From NCBI GenBank assembly GCA_963627995.1, contig CAVGCV010000006.1, positions 1 through 64,000 on the forward strand: 64,000 nt of DNA, in the 5' to 3' direction. Shown in pieces: positions 36,042 through 45,740 of the stretch. This DNA is from UBA3839 sp963627995 (GTDB lineage: Bacteria; Bacteroidota; Bacteroidia; Bacteroidales; Bacteroidaceae). The notes below the pieces were generated by a model. That model was not told the DNA's origin, did no database searches, and worked only from the letters and a program-made list of their open reading frames with translations. Each line of letters opens with the position of its first letter. Within the stretch, counting starts at the first letter, position 1. Made by a program: the position numbers and the translations under genes.

Positions 36042-37346
36042 TCAATCGCTAAGCCATAAGGATAAGCGTGACATGATTTCAGCCTTCATGTCACTTGGCA
36101 TATTGTTAATGCGTGCTTTATGACTTCCTTTTGGCTGTATATAGACCCGCATGTTATGCTTGTCTGAACAATCGAGCCATCCCGCCACTCCACTTGCAGT
36201 CCATGGATCGATTTCCCCGTAAATAAAAATATGCTTAGGGTCGTTCTTTTTAAGATAATCGACGGTTCTATTGAAAAGTGATGGGTCAAATGTTAGTGAC
36301 TTCAATTCATTTGGGAGCATCATCCGATGCAGGTATCCTTTGGTGTTTTTTTCCGTCAAAAATTTTTTCAGGCCTTTAGTGGAATAACCATAGTAGCCTA
36401 ACTCACGTGCAGCTTGAACAAAAAAAGGAGTGAAATCACTCGGATATACAAAATAATCAGGGCCAGCAACAGACGTGAAATAGTTGAACCACACCTCATC
36501 AGTTGCTTCTTTCGTAGGGATGGTGTTTGTTGGCGTTCCCCACTGCCAAAGAGCAAAAGGAAGTTCGAGTACACAATAATCATAGACAATAGACGGGGAG
36601 ACTTGGAAGTGATAAGATTTTTCTTTTATGAACTGGTTAAACAAGGGCATCAACAGTTCTTTGCGCATCAACAATTCACGTTGTGCATTCAAAATGGCAG
36701 AACGCTCTTCTTTTAATCCGACTTTTTTGTACAAGAATCGTTCATGTCGCCCATCTTCAACACCTCTGTTCAAAGGTGCGACATAGCTGACACTAACGTC
36801 TACATCGTTTGGATAAGTCGCCCGATAGAACATCGTGGTTTGACCTCCTTTGCTAATGCCAGTACTAATCCATTTTCCATGGAAAATATTGTCAAACACT
36901 TGTCGTATATGGTGAAGATCATGTAGGGCATTGTCAAGGGTTAAATAAGTCCAATCACAGGATTCTGGTACAGACTCCCCAAAATAACGATGTTCACATA
37001 CGATTACATTGGCGTTGAATAATTTACACAATTCTTCCTCATAATCAGGCGAAAGTGCATAATGTGCAAAATAGCCTTCTGTGACCAATACTGTTGGGCA
37101 ATCTTCGCCTTTTACCCCAACAATAATACGCTGTAGGAATGTCCCCTTACTACTATCATTCCCATTGAGATTTTGTTGAATTTGCATCACATATTTTTCT
37201 CTAAAGCAATTGCTGTTGAGCGATTGTACGGTATGTAGTGGCTTTATTGCCATCAAGCGACGCATCAAGGAAGTCGTGTCGGACTGAGCAAAAGCCAAAA
37301 CATTTAATGCCAATAAGAAGCACGAGAGAATAAGTTTGCGTGTCAT
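36042..37346 (-). CDS. Secreted S37-family serine peptidase (prolyl tripeptidyl aminopeptidase-like)
   Basis: A 434-residue exported alpha/beta hydrolase with signal peptide 1-21. The segment VCEHRYFGESVPESCDWTYL, the nucleophile elbow GISKGGQT, the following YPNDVDVSVSYVAPLNRG and the late YGEIDPWTASG with the probable catalytic Asp match the pattern of Streptomyces PS-10 tripeptidyl aminopeptidases (MEROPS S37), as far as I remember it. The catalytic His is likely in PKGSHKARI near the C-terminus. It probably trims peptides in the periplasm, useful in an amino-acid-fermenting organism. It stands alone, 123 bases from clpC. Confidence 0.82.
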   Translation of the reverse strand: MTRKLILSCFLLALNVLAFAQSDTTSLMRRLMAIKPLHTVQSLNSNCFREKYVMQIQQNLNGNDSSKGTFLQRIIVGVKGEDCPTVLVTEGYFAHYALSPDYEEELCKLFNANVIVCEHRYFGESVPESCDWTYLTLDNALHDLHHIRQVFDNIFHGKWISTGISKGGQTTMFYRATYPNDVDVSVSYVAPLNRGVEDGRHERFLYKKVGLKEERSAILNAQRELLMRKELLMPLFNQFIKEKSYHFQVSPSIVYDYCVLELPFALWQWGTPTNTIPTKEATDEVWFNYFTSVAGPDYFVYPSDFTPFFVQAARELGYYGYSTKGLKKFLTEKNTKGYLHRMMLPNELKSLTFDPSLFNRTVDYLKKNDPKHIFIYGEIDPWTASGVAGWLDCSDKHNMRVYIQPKGSHKARINNMPSDMKAEIMSRLSLWLSD

Positions 37347-37372
37347 TTGATATATTTTTTTAGAACTTATTT

Positions 37373-37591
37373 TTAACAGGGATGTGCGTAAAATATTGCG
37401 TCAATACATTTTCCAAATGAATGCATAGTCATTTCATTCATTTTTTTGTTGAGTATCCATATAATATAGGAACGTCCTTTTTCATCAAGAATCTTGATAG
37501 TGTGCTGATTGTTATAATATGAGATAAATCCTTCATGATTTTCTGTATACATTTTATCGGCGCGAATGCAAATATCCAAAAGACATCGCAT
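37373..37591 (-). CDS. Small hypothetical protein (72 residues)
   Basis: An open frame between the PAP2 gene (20 bases upstream) and the S37 peptidase gene. The translation (HTIKILDEKGRSYIIWILNK in the middle) has a believable composition, without signal peptide or membrane segment. I recognise no family. It could be a real small gene or chance in AT-rich sequence. Confidence 0.3.
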   Translation of the reverse strand: MRCLLDICIRADKMYTENHEGFISYYNNQHTIKILDEKGRSYIIWILNKKMNEMTMHSFGKCIDAIFYAHPC

Positions 37592-37610
37592 TTCTATTTA
37601 GATTTTCATT

Positions 37611-38306
37611 TCAAAGAATACCACGTATCAGGGAAAAAATAATGATAAGTATATAATTGAGAAAAACTGATAAAAGGAGAAAACTTATGTCTGTTTGCAA
37701 ATATCCTGTTGATGTAAATTGTTCAGATATGAGTTTTGCATGACCAAAACAAGAACGCAAACGTTTATAAGCAAGATAAAACAAAAAACCAAAAAGAAAG
37801 CCCATAAAAGCACCAACTAAAATGTCGCCTAAATAGTGGACACCTAAATAAATACGTGTAAAGGTTGTTGTCACACACCAGAAAAAGAGAGTCGCAGTTA
37901 GGCTTCTTGAACGAAAAAGAAATGCTAAAAATGTTGAGACACAGAATGTATTGCTTGCATGACCAGAGAAAAAGCCAAATCGTCCACCACGATAATTTTC
38001 CACAACATTGACAAAATACATGATGTATGGATCTTGGGTCGGACGCCAACGTTCAATCCACGGCTTGACAATGCCAGAACAAACTCTATCCATTGTTGCA
38101 ATAAGCAGACCTATTGTTATCAGAATGACGAAGGACTCTTTTATCGTATTATTCTTAAAAATCACATAAAAAAGTATCAATATAATGAGTGACCATGAAA
38201 ACGTATTAGTTACAGTCATCATGATATTATTCCAAAACAGGGAATGGTGACTGTTAATTTCAAGTGTTGCTTGTTGATCAAAAGCAAGAATGTCCAAAAT
38301 TGTCAT
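37611..38306 (-). CDS. PAP2-family membrane phosphatase
   Basis: An integral membrane phosphatase of 231 residues with about six membrane segments. The three PAP2 motifs are seen: KPWIERWRPT, FSGHAS and RIYLGVHYLGD. Likely substrates are lipid phosphates such as undecaprenyl pyrophosphate or lipid A. The ATG at 38306 is chosen because it overlaps the batE TGA as ATGA and begins the protein directly at MTILDIL. It is thus translationally coupled to the Bat operon and is probably its last gene. Confidence 0.9.
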   Translation of the reverse strand: MTILDILAFDQQATLEINSHHSLFWNNIMMTVTNTFSWSLIILILFYVIFKNNTIKESFVILITIGLLIATMDRVCSGIVKPWIERWRPTQDPYIMYFVNVVENYRGGRFGFFSGHASNTFCVSTFLAFLFRSRSLTATLFFWCVTTTFTRIYLGVHYLGDILVGAFMGFLFGFLFYLAYKRLRSCFGHAKLISEQFTSTGYLQTDISFLLLSVFLNYILIIIFSLIRGIL

Positions 38307-39052
38307 ATTATTTCTGCTACATTGTTCAGAATCCATCCTTGTTTTCCATCAGCAAGGCGAACTTTGCACCATGGAGCAATAGCGGTGTCAAGGATTTCTA
38401 TTTTTGTCCCTTCATGAATCATAAATAAATCAGAACTACTTGTACTTGGAGAACTTTTTACTACGACAGATGGCGCAATGATGATGGCTGCCGTACGATG
38501 TGTCAAAGCATAATGCTGAAGATAAGCGCAAAGATTAGAGATTATTACGACAAAGAAGAAGATGGAAGATGTGTAAAATGTTATTTTCCGAATACTTCTT
38601 TTGGCCATGAATAGATGAAGTAAAGTTCCTATAAGCATCATTGCGAAAGCAATGATACCGATTATCTGCCACGTTTTGAAGTCATAAAGACTAATATAAT
38701 GCAGCCACCAATTATCGGAAAAGGTATGTGTGGAATTGTTAATCTTATCAAGTGTTTTAGATTGAGCAAATTGTAAATTTGTTCGTATTTCTGTATCTGA
38801 AGGGTCTAACAAATATGCACGTTCGTAACTTAGTATAGCATACGATAGATTGTTTAGTCTATAATAGCAATTACCAATGTTATAGTAGAGAGTCGGGGAT
38901 TCTCCTTCTTGTTGTAGAATGCTATGATAAATAGCCAAAGCGTTTTCATATAGTCCTTTGGCGTAGAGAGAATCTGCTTCTTGTTTCTCAGCAGAATAGC
39001 TCAAAGAACAAAATAAAAATATAAAAAAAGGAAAACAGATGAGACGTTTCAT
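38303..39052 (-). CDS. batE: BatE (TPR and SH3-like protein of the Bat operon)
   Basis: A 249-residue exported/membrane protein with signal peptide 1-20, a TPR pair at about 22-100 (YNIGNCYYRLNNLSYAILSY), two membrane segments (about 120-145 and 158-178) and a C-terminal SH3-like domain ending KQGWILNNVAEII. This architecture and position fit BatE of the Bacteroides aerotolerance operon. It overlaps batD by four bases and the PAP2 gene by four bases. The Bat proteins are linked to oxygen and stress tolerance; the biochemical role of BatE is not known. Confidence 0.85.
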   Translation of the reverse strand: MKRLICFPFFIFLFCSLSYSAEKQEADSLYAKGLYENALAIYHSILQQEGESPTLYYNIGNCYYRLNNLSYAILSYERAYLLDPSDTEIRTNLQFAQSKTLDKINNSTHTFSDNWWLHYISLYDFKTWQIIGIIAFAMMLIGTLLHLFMAKRSIRKITFYTSSIFFFVVIISNLCAYLQHYALTHRTAAIIIAPSVVVKSSPSTSSSDLFMIHEGTKIEILDTAIAPWCKVRLADGKQGWILNNVAEII

Positions 39053-40902
39053 TTCTTGGTATGATTTTCAATCTTTTCAATCACTGATAAGGCTCTTTCA
39101 TATATGGCTTCCATATTTTCATCAGAACCATGAGACACAAAATGGGCGTATTCACAATCTGCAAGTAGCTGTAGATATTCATGAGTGGTCTCGGAAGATA
39201 CATTTTGTTGCATGGACTGGATTTCAATACATTCTTTGCTCAAATCTTCTTTAGAAATATGGAGTTTATCGGCAATATAATCATAAAGAACTTTGAGGAT
39301 ATTATCATAAAATTGTTCCTTGTCGTTCTTATGTAGTAAGATTTTGATTTTCTTAAGTTTTTTAATCGCTTTCTTTTGCTTAGTTTTATTATTTGAAGAT
39401 TCAAGGTTGTTTTTGAATATCTTTTTCCCCACAATACAAGCAAGTGCAAATATAACTAATGTAACAAGATAGAGAAGTCCGATTTTTACCCCCATATAAA
39501 ACTTCCCATATTGACAAAATAGAGCCTTGCCTGTTTTTATATATAAAATATCGTTTGTAATGTTATGTATATTTTGTTGTCTCTCTCCATAATCTACCAA
39601 ATTATTAGATACACCTCCTTGGTTGTCTATAACAGTTATAGACTGAGATGGAATAGTGGTCATTTCATACTTCCGTGTGGAAATGTTAAAATATGAAATT
39701 TGTGTAGCAGGAATAATGTATGTACCTGAACGGCGAGGTATAATAGGATATTCAAAGGATTTTGTTCCAAAAAGTCCATTATTCGTGATTTGGAAATTAT
39801 CAACAATTTTACAATCATAGACATCAAAGTCTGCAGGGAAAGCAATCTTCGGAGGATTGATTAGTTTCATATTCCCAATACCTTTGAATGTAATTTTGAA
39901 TGTTAGTGCATCATTGGCTTGTATTTTTTTGTTATTTATAGAAGAAAGAATGGAGAAATTTCCTACTGCTCCAGAAAAGTTGGTGTCCTTTTTAGGCAAA
40001 GGGTTGATATTGATGCTTATACTGGGTGTCTTAATTTGTTTTTTTATTTCTAATATACCGCTATTCCCATTAAAAAATGCATCTATCGGGTCGATTGTTT
40101 TATTGGGTTGGACAACATTACCTTCATATACAATGGATGGTATAGTCAGTTGTCCTGTTTTTTGTGGAAAAAGAAGGTATTGACTCCATATTACGGTACG
40201 ATAATTTTTCCCTTTGTATTGTTCTAATCGAAACTCTTTATTACGGGGTAACGGGATTTCCTGTATCTGAAATCCATCTAATGTGGGAAGCTTTCCATCA
40301 AGTTCTGTCAGATTAACTAATGTGTAGATTTTATAAGTAAGTAATATCGCTTCTTGTTCATAGGCGTTCGTTTTATTAACTGTTGCAGTCATAAACAAAT
40401 CTGAAGCCTGTATATTATTGGAGTGTACGTGTTGGGATGATTGATTTTTTGAAGAATTTATATTACTACTTGAAGATGTTGAGCCATTGTTTATGTCGCT
40501 ACTAAGAACTTTAATAGATACGGAATGTGATTTTATGGTTTTTCCATCGCATTGAATGCTGGCGGGAGTAAGCATATATGTGCCAGGCTTTGATGCTAAC
40601 AATATATATGTAAATGTTATAGAACTGTTTTGACTACTTTTCCCATTAATAAATTGGAAACTGCTTTGACGTGAAGAGGCAGGGCCATAAATAACTTCAA
40701 AGCCTTTGAAGTCAGGAGCAACAAAATTAGAAACATTTTGAGAATTAACGGTAAAACGAACACGGAACTGTTCCCCTGCAAGGACCGTTGTTTCAGTTTG
40801 TACAGTTAATGTTACATCATCGGTCTTATTTAGAATTATAGCATGAATGCTATAAGGTAAAACGAAAAGACCTACAAAGATTAAAACCAATATACGTTTC
40901 AT
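39049..40902 (-). CDS. batD: BatD (oxygen-tolerance protein)
   Basis: A 617-residue protein with signal peptide (about 1-22), a long periplasmic beta-rich part beginning VTLTVQTETTVLAGEQFRVR, a membrane segment around 470-490 (IGLLYLVTLVIFALACIVG) and a cytoplasmic helical tail. It matches BatD of the Bacteroides aerotolerance operon in size, order and start. A Ser/Asn-rich stretch (about 138-160) forms a flexible linker in the periplasmic part. Its neighbours are batC upstream and batE downstream (four-base overlap). Presumed to act with BatA and BatB at the inner membrane. Confidence 0.88.
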   Translation of the reverse strand: MKRILVLIFVGLFVLPYSIHAIILNKTDDVTLTVQTETTVLAGEQFRVRFTVNSQNVSNFVAPDFKGFEVIYGPASSRQSSFQFINGKSSQNSSITFTYILLASKPGTYMLTPASIQCDGKTIKSHSVSIKVLSSDINNGSTSSSSNINSSKNQSSQHVHSNNIQASDLFMTATVNKTNAYEQEAILLTYKIYTLVNLTELDGKLPTLDGFQIQEIPLPRNKEFRLEQYKGKNYRTVIWSQYLLFPQKTGQLTIPSIVYEGNVVQPNKTIDPIDAFFNGNSGILEIKKQIKTPSISININPLPKKDTNFSGAVGNFSILSSINNKKIQANDALTFKITFKGIGNMKLINPPKIAFPADFDVYDCKIVDNFQITNNGLFGTKSFEYPIIPRRSGTYIIPATQISYFNISTRKYEMTTIPSQSITVIDNQGGVSNNLVDYGERQQNIHNITNDILYIKTGKALFCQYGKFYMGVKIGLLYLVTLVIFALACIVGKKIFKNNLESSNNKTKQKKAIKKLKKIKILLHKNDKEQFYDNILKVLYDYIADKLHISKEDLSKECIEIQSMQQNVSSETTHEYLQLLADCEYAHFVSHGSDENMEAIYERALSVIEKIENHTKK

Positions 40903-40923
40903 TTGTTATTTTTTCATTCGTTT

Positions 40924-41652
40924 TTACCAATCTTTTTCAAGATTTCTGTGAACATCTGAAGTCCTCTTTATTTTTTTCTGTACATTGTTTTCGTCTTGTT
41001 GAGATGAATTTAATAATTGATTTGCGGTATCATCATCGATTGAATTTTTTGAGGTATTGGATGGTTTTTCCTTTGGTGATGAATCTTTTTCCTGATTTTC
41101 GGAATCAGGTGTTTGGTTTTTCTTATCTTGTTGCTTATTGGAGTTATTATTCTTTTGGTCATTATGTTGTTTCGTTTTTTTCATCATGTATTGTGCTTTG
41201 ACAAGATTATAACGAGTTTTATTATCGTTCGGTGCTATCCGAAGAGCACTTTTATATTGTTCAACCGCTTCGGAGAAAAAGGTATATGCCTTATCTTGTT
41301 GATTGAGATTTTGTGCAGACACCCCTTGAGCATAGAAAAGATTGCCTGTATTATGATATACTTTTGCAATCTTCAACTTATTCTCCGAACTCAACATTAT
41401 TGCGTTCTTAAAATTTGTCAAAGCGACAGAGTCATGTCCAGTAAGAAGTTGAACATTTGCAAGATTATAGCAGGATTCTATTGACTTGTTTTTGATACAA
41501 GCTTTTTGATAATATTCTTCAGCAAGGTTGTGTGTTCCTTTTTTGAAATAACTGTTTCCTATACGTATATAGTTTCGTTCTATTTTTTGTGCCAATATGT
41601 TATTTAAGATAAAGCAACTTAACAAGCAAACGATGACAACTTTTATTTTCAT
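40924..41652 (-). CDS. batC: BatC (TPR protein of the Bat operon)
   Basis: A 242-residue protein with signal peptide 1-21, TPR repeats over about 23-150 (NYIRIGNSYFKKGTHNLAEE, ESCYNLANVQLL, KTRYNLVKAQYM) and a low-complexity Lys/Asn/Gln/Ser tail (about 155-242). TPR domains suggest a scaffold for the VWA proteins BatA/BatB. It starts two bases after the batB stop, so the two are co-translated. The tail is poorly conserved in the family and probably disordered. Confidence 0.87.
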   Translation of the reverse strand: MKIKVVIVCLLSCFILNNILAQKIERNYIRIGNSYFKKGTHNLAEEYYQKACIKNKSIESCYNLANVQLLTGHDSVALTNFKNAIMLSSENKLKIAKVYHNTGNLFYAQGVSAQNLNQQDKAYTFFSEAVEQYKSALRIAPNDNKTRYNLVKAQYMMKKTKQHNDQKNNNSNKQQDKKNQTPDSENQEKDSSPKEKPSNTSKNSIDDDTANQLLNSSQQDENNVQKKIKRTSDVHRNLEKDW

Positions 41653-41654
41653 TG

Positions 41655-42668
41655 TTAAAACAAATTTAAGTGTTTTGCTTTTTTATCTTTTTCGATAATG
41701 CAAATTTCCAAAAGATATATAATAAGAAGAACAATGGTTACTCCGATAAAGCCTTCATCATATTCGGAATATTGCGTAGTGTTGAAAATATCTTTTTTCA
41801 TGTTTGACAACTCTTTGACGAGCATATTATTTACAACATTTGTTTGATTAACATTAAGATACACGCCATTAGCAGCTTTTGCAAGATTTTTACCTAGATG
41901 CTCATTTAACTTGGTCGTGACAATGTTTCCTTGCTTATCTTTTTTATACAAGCCATTACCTATTGGTATTGGGCCACCATTAGGGGTGCCAACAGATAAT
42001 ACGATGATTTTTATTCCTTTTCTTGAAATATCCTCAGCAGCGTTTATCGCACTAAGCTCATGATCTTCTACATCCGTTATAAGAATAAGAGCTTTTCCAA
42101 TTTTAGGATTATCGGAAAAACTTTTGGCAGATCGATTTATCGCGTCTGCAATATTTGTACCTTGTATGGAAATTGTTGATGGTGTCAGTTGATTTAGAAA
42201 CATCTTTGCAGAAATATAATCAGACGTAATGGGAAGTAAAGTCGTCGCTGTACCGGCAAATGCAACAATGCCAACTCTGTCATTATCTAATTGTTCTATA
42301 AGTTTACTTACCAACATTTTTGTCCTTTCTAAACGATTCGGAGAGATGTCCTCACAAAGCATTGAAGTTGACACATCCACTGCTATAACAACTTCGATTC
42401 CTTCATGTTCCTTTATGTGTTCTGTTCTTGAGCCAAATTGTGGTCGTGCCATCATGACGACAATCAATCCAAGCATTAGCATTTGCAATATAAATTTTAT
42501 ATTTCTACGTTTTTTTGAAACATCGGGCATTAAAGCCTTTATTAGTTTATAATCTCCAAAGTCGTTGAGATTTTTGCCTTGGCGATATTGTATGATTATA
42601 TATGCTATTGTAAAGAAGACAATCAAACACAATAGATATAAAATATGTGGATGGGCAAATCTAAACAT
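41655..42668 (-). CDS. batB: BatB (VWA-domain membrane protein)
   Basis: A 337-residue inner membrane protein with membrane segments near 8-25, 55-75 and 308-328 around a von Willebrand A domain. The metal-ion-dependent adhesion site is complete: DVSTS (D-x-S-x-S), a Thr in QGTNIADA and Asp in ITDVEDHE. Part of the Bat operon, 31 bases downstream of batA. Together with BatA it probably forms the membrane core controlled by the MoxR ATPase. Confidence 0.9.
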   Translation of the reverse strand: MFRFAHPHILYLLCLIVFFTIAYIIIQYRQGKNLNDFGDYKLIKALMPDVSKKRRNIKFILQMLMLGLIVVMMARPQFGSRTEHIKEHEGIEVVIAVDVSTSMLCEDISPNRLERTKMLVSKLIEQLDNDRVGIVAFAGTATTLLPITSDYISAKMFLNQLTPSTISIQGTNIADAINRSAKSFSDNPKIGKALILITDVEDHELSAINAAEDISRKGIKIIVLSVGTPNGGPIPIGNGLYKKDKQGNIVTTKLNEHLGKNLAKAANGVYLNVNQTNVVNNMLVKELSNMKKDIFNTTQYSEYDEGFIGVTIVLLIIYLLEICIIEKDKKAKHLNLF

Positions 42669-42699
42669 GACAATATCTCAGAGAGTTTTATTATAAACT

Positions 42700-43689
42700 T
42701 TATGGAAGGCGTTTCAATACAAAAATACGAAGAAATAAGTCTATCAACAAAACAATAAAAGCTGCAAGAGCAAAGGACTCATATAATTCAGTTCGTTTAC
42801 TGACATATTGCACATTGAATTTCGTCTTTTCCATTTGATCTATTTCTTTATAAATTGCAGATAGATCCGTATTTTTTTCAGCACGAAAGTATTGTCCCCC
42901 AGTTTCTTCAGAAATTTTTTTCATGGTTACTTCATCAATTTCTACGGGGAGCATGACTGTACCACCGGTCGGTAAAGGAAATGGCGCCATCCCATTACGA
43001 CCGACACCAATGGTATAAATTCTTACTTTGTATTTTTTTGCGATTTCCGCAGCTGTCAAAGGAGAGATGTTTCCTGTATTATTAACCCCATCGGTAAGTA
43101 ATATAATTACTTTAGATTTTGCATGACTCTCCCGTAGTCTTAATAAGGCATTCATAATGCCATCACCTATTGCTGTTCCATCTTCAATAATACCCTTTGC
43201 TGCCATTTTATTATCAGCATTATTATAAAGATTCATTAATACAGAATGGTCTATCGTTAAAGGGCATTGCGTGTATGCCTCTCCAGCAAAAAAAGTTAGC
43301 CCAATATTGTCATTTATGCGTTTCTCCACAAAATCACCAGCAATCTCCTTTAAGGCATCCATACGATTGGGCTTAAAGTCTTGCGTAAGCATACTTGTTG
43401 AAACGTCTACCGCTAACATAATATCTATACCTTCCGTTTCAGAGGAAGTCCATGAATGCTTACTTTGTGGACGGGCTAATATGCAGACTAATAGGCTAAA
43501 AAAAATGATATGTAAGATAAAAGGCAACGGTATAAGGCGACAGCGAAAAGAACGTCGAGCATACCTGTATTTTATTATTTCTGGAATACTAAGGGATGGT
43601 AAACTTTTCTTATTACGCAGTAAATACCAAATAATATAAGGAATTAATACTGCTAATAATACAAACCAATATGGATTGTTAAATACCAT
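42700..43689 (-). CDS. batA: BatA (VWA-domain membrane protein)
   Basis: A 329-residue inner membrane protein with N-terminal membrane segments (about 7-20 and 55-73), a VWA domain and a C-terminal membrane segment (about 302-322). MIDAS residues are visible in AVDVSTSMLTQD, IEDGTAIGDG and LLTDGVNNTG. Paralogue of BatB, directly upstream of it. Belongs to the MoxR-DUF58-BatD-like-BatA-E operon. Confidence 0.9.
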   Translation of the reverse strand: MVFNNPYWFVLLAVLIPYIIWYLLRNKKSLPSLSIPEIIKYRYARRSFRCRLIPLPFILHIIFFSLLVCILARPQSKHSWTSSETEGIDIMLAVDVSTSMLTQDFKPNRMDALKEIAGDFVEKRINDNIGLTFFAGEAYTQCPLTIDHSVLMNLYNNADNKMAAKGIIEDGTAIGDGIMNALLRLRESHAKSKVIILLTDGVNNTGNISPLTAAEIAKKYKVRIYTIGVGRNGMAPFPLPTGGTVMLPVEIDEVTMKKISEETGGQYFRAEKNTDLSAIYKEIDQMEKTKFNVQYVSKRTELYESFALAAFIVLLIDLFLRIFVLKRLP

Positions 43690-43707
43690 AAATCTTCAAC
43701 TCTGTGA

Positions 43708-44802
43708 TTAAAAATTCAATCCAATTGTCTTATACAGGACAAAAATATAAAGCAATAAAATAAATACAAATTCTGATATACTGATAAATAATAATATCTG
43801 CTTTGATTTTTGAGTCTGTTCATCTTCATACGACAATGTCTCCGGATGATGTTGTAATGGCAAATCTTCTCTTTTTGTCAATTTAATATATTCTATTGCC
43901 GTTGTAAGGTTTCTGTCATTTTCACTAATAGGTGTGTTATGTTTTGCAAATTTCACCAAATCAGCTGTTTCAAATAATTCTTTTAGTGTTAAGATGGCAT
44001 TCGTGTCATTTACATCGTGCAAGCATTTGATAATCTCTGTAGTTGTCATCTCCATAGAATTGAACCCATAACGTTGGTTGATATATTGACGAAGCGTTTC
44101 TGTTAAACGTGTGTAATATTCTTTGGAATTAGAATCTTTGTCCAATTTCTCCGTTTGCAATTTCTCAATCTCTTTTAATGCCGTTTTATGTGGAGCTAAT
44201 CGCTGTTTATATTTTATGTAATGTATAAGTGGTTTTTTATCTTTCAATTTTATCAATATATAGAACAACACGATTGTTAATAGCAAGACGACAAGCGATA
44301 TATATATAGGATTTTTCCATTCGTCCCACAGGAAAGGTGGGTACATTTGAGATTTAATAGGATAGATTTTGCTAATATTGGCAGTATCAATGGGAAATGA
44401 ACATACTTTCAAAGGCATTTTTGTCGTTTCATACGAGACCCCATTAATCTTAATTTGCATTGGAGGAATCGTATAGATGGCAGTGTCAAATGATGTGATG
44501 AAATATGTCCGTATAAATTTAGTATCTAAATTAGTTTTGTCGGTATCTATTGGAGTGGCATATATAAATTCAACCCCTTGAATAATTTCTTGCAAAGAAT
44601 CAAATTGAGGAAAATCTATACGCGTTTCGCCACTTACGTGGGCGACTTCCAGTTTTAAGCCAATTTGCTGTCCCACAAAAATACATGACGAATCAATTCG
44701 CGCCGTAACAGTTGGTTGAGATTTTACACGATTGATTCCAATGATATTCAATAGGATACCTATAAGTGCAGCGGCTAAAATATGATGTTGATATTTAATC
44801 AT
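43708..44802 (-). CDS. BatD-like membrane protein of the Bat operon
   Basis: A 364-residue protein with an N-terminal signal/anchor (about 8-25), a periplasmic beta-rich part starting TVTARIDSSCIFVGQQIGLK that resembles the opening of BatD, a membrane segment (about 170-190), a cytoplasmic helical domain with TRLTETLRQYINQRYGFNSM and TTEIIKCLHD, and a second membrane segment near the C-terminus. It sits between DUF58 and batA, where Bacteroidales Bat operons carry an uncharacterised gene. It may be the cytoplasmic-side partner of the VWA proteins. Function unknown. Confidence 0.78.
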   Translation of the reverse strand: MIKYQHHILAAALIGILLNIIGINRVKSQPTVTARIDSSCIFVGQQIGLKLEVAHVSGETRIDFPQFDSLQEIIQGVEFIYATPIDTDKTNLDTKFIRTYFITSFDTAIYTIPPMQIKINGVSYETTKMPLKVCSFPIDTANISKIYPIKSQMYPPFLWDEWKNPIYISLVVLLLTIVLFYILIKLKDKKPLIHYIKYKQRLAPHKTALKEIEKLQTEKLDKDSNSKEYYTRLTETLRQYINQRYGFNSMEMTTTEIIKCLHDVNDTNAILTLKELFETADLVKFAKHNTPISENDRNLTTAIEYIKLTKREDLPLQHHPETLSYEDEQTQKSKQILLFISISEFVFILLLYIFVLYKTIGLNF

Positions 44803-44855
44803 TCTTTCCTGTGAGATTTGCTAAGTGGACGTTCCTATCAAGTAAAAGATTGTTT

Positions 44856-45725
44856 TTATCCTCTTTGCTTGAATAAGCCAAGAAGAGCTTTTACATAATC
44901 CTCATCTGTCCGCATTTGTATGTGATCAACATTTGAACGAACAAATGTTTCTTTTAGTATCATCTGTTGATGAAGCCACCATTCATGATGAATTTTGCGA
45001 ATTTCTTTTGATGAGGTATCCAAAAAGATTTCTTCTTTTGTCTCTGCATCGCATACGCGCATCAATCCTACATCGGGAAGATCTACCATGCGTCGGTCAT
45101 AAATCTGCAAAGCGATTACATCGTGTTTTTTGTTTGCAATTATTAACTGTTTCCTAAAATCTTTTGTGTCAAAAAAATCGCTTAAGATAAAAACCGTGCA
45201 ACGTTTCTTCAAAGCGTTAGTCATGAATTCAATGGCTGCACCGATGTTTGTCTGTTTGCTTTTTACGTTAAAACATAGAAGTTCGCGAATAATAAATAGA
45301 ATGTGTTTTTTTCCTTTTTGTGGAGGAATAAATTTTTCAATTCGATCTGTAAAAAAAACGACACCTATTTTATCGTTATTTTGAATGGCCGAAAAAGCCA
45401 ATGTGGCTGCAATTTCTATAGCCATCTGTCTTTGTGTCTGTTGGACACTGCCAAAATCCAAGCTTCCAGACATATCGACCATCAAGATTACTGTTAGTTC
45501 ACGTTCTTCCTCAAACAATTTTACATAAGGATGACCAAAACGAGCGGTCACATTCCAATCTATGTCACGAATATCATCTCCATATTGATATTCACGAACT
45601 TCACTGAACGCCATACCACGTCCTTTGAACGCACTATGATATTCTCCTGCAAAAATGTTATTCGACAATCGTTTAGTCTTAATCTCAATACGTCGAACTT
45701 GCTTCAATAATACTTCTGTGTCCAA
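44856..45725 (-). CDS. DUF58-family protein of the Bat operon
   Basis: A 289-residue soluble protein. The hallmark GMAFSEVREYQYGDDIRDID (family core: R-x-Y-x-x-G-D-x-x-R-x-I-D-W) is followed by NVTARFGHPYVKLFEEER and a VWA-like region starting ILMVDMSGSLDFG. DUF58 genes almost always accompany moxR. It lies 15 bases after moxR. Probably works with the MoxR ATPase on the membrane VWA proteins. Confidence 0.9.
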   Translation of the reverse strand: MDTEVLLKQVRRIEIKTKRLSNNIFAGEYHSAFKGRGMAFSEVREYQYGDDIRDIDWNVTARFGHPYVKLFEEERELTVILMVDMSGSLDFGSVQQTQRQMAIEIAATLAFSAIQNNDKIGVVFFTDRIEKFIPPQKGKKHILFIIRELLCFNVKSKQTNIGAAIEFMTNALKKRCTVFILSDFFDTKDFRKQLIIANKKHDVIALQIYDRRMVDLPDVGLMRVCDAETKEEIFLDTSSKEIRKIHHEWWLHQQMILKETFVRSNVDHIQMRTDEDYVKALLGLFKQRG

Positions 45726-45740
45726 AATTATAATTAGAAT

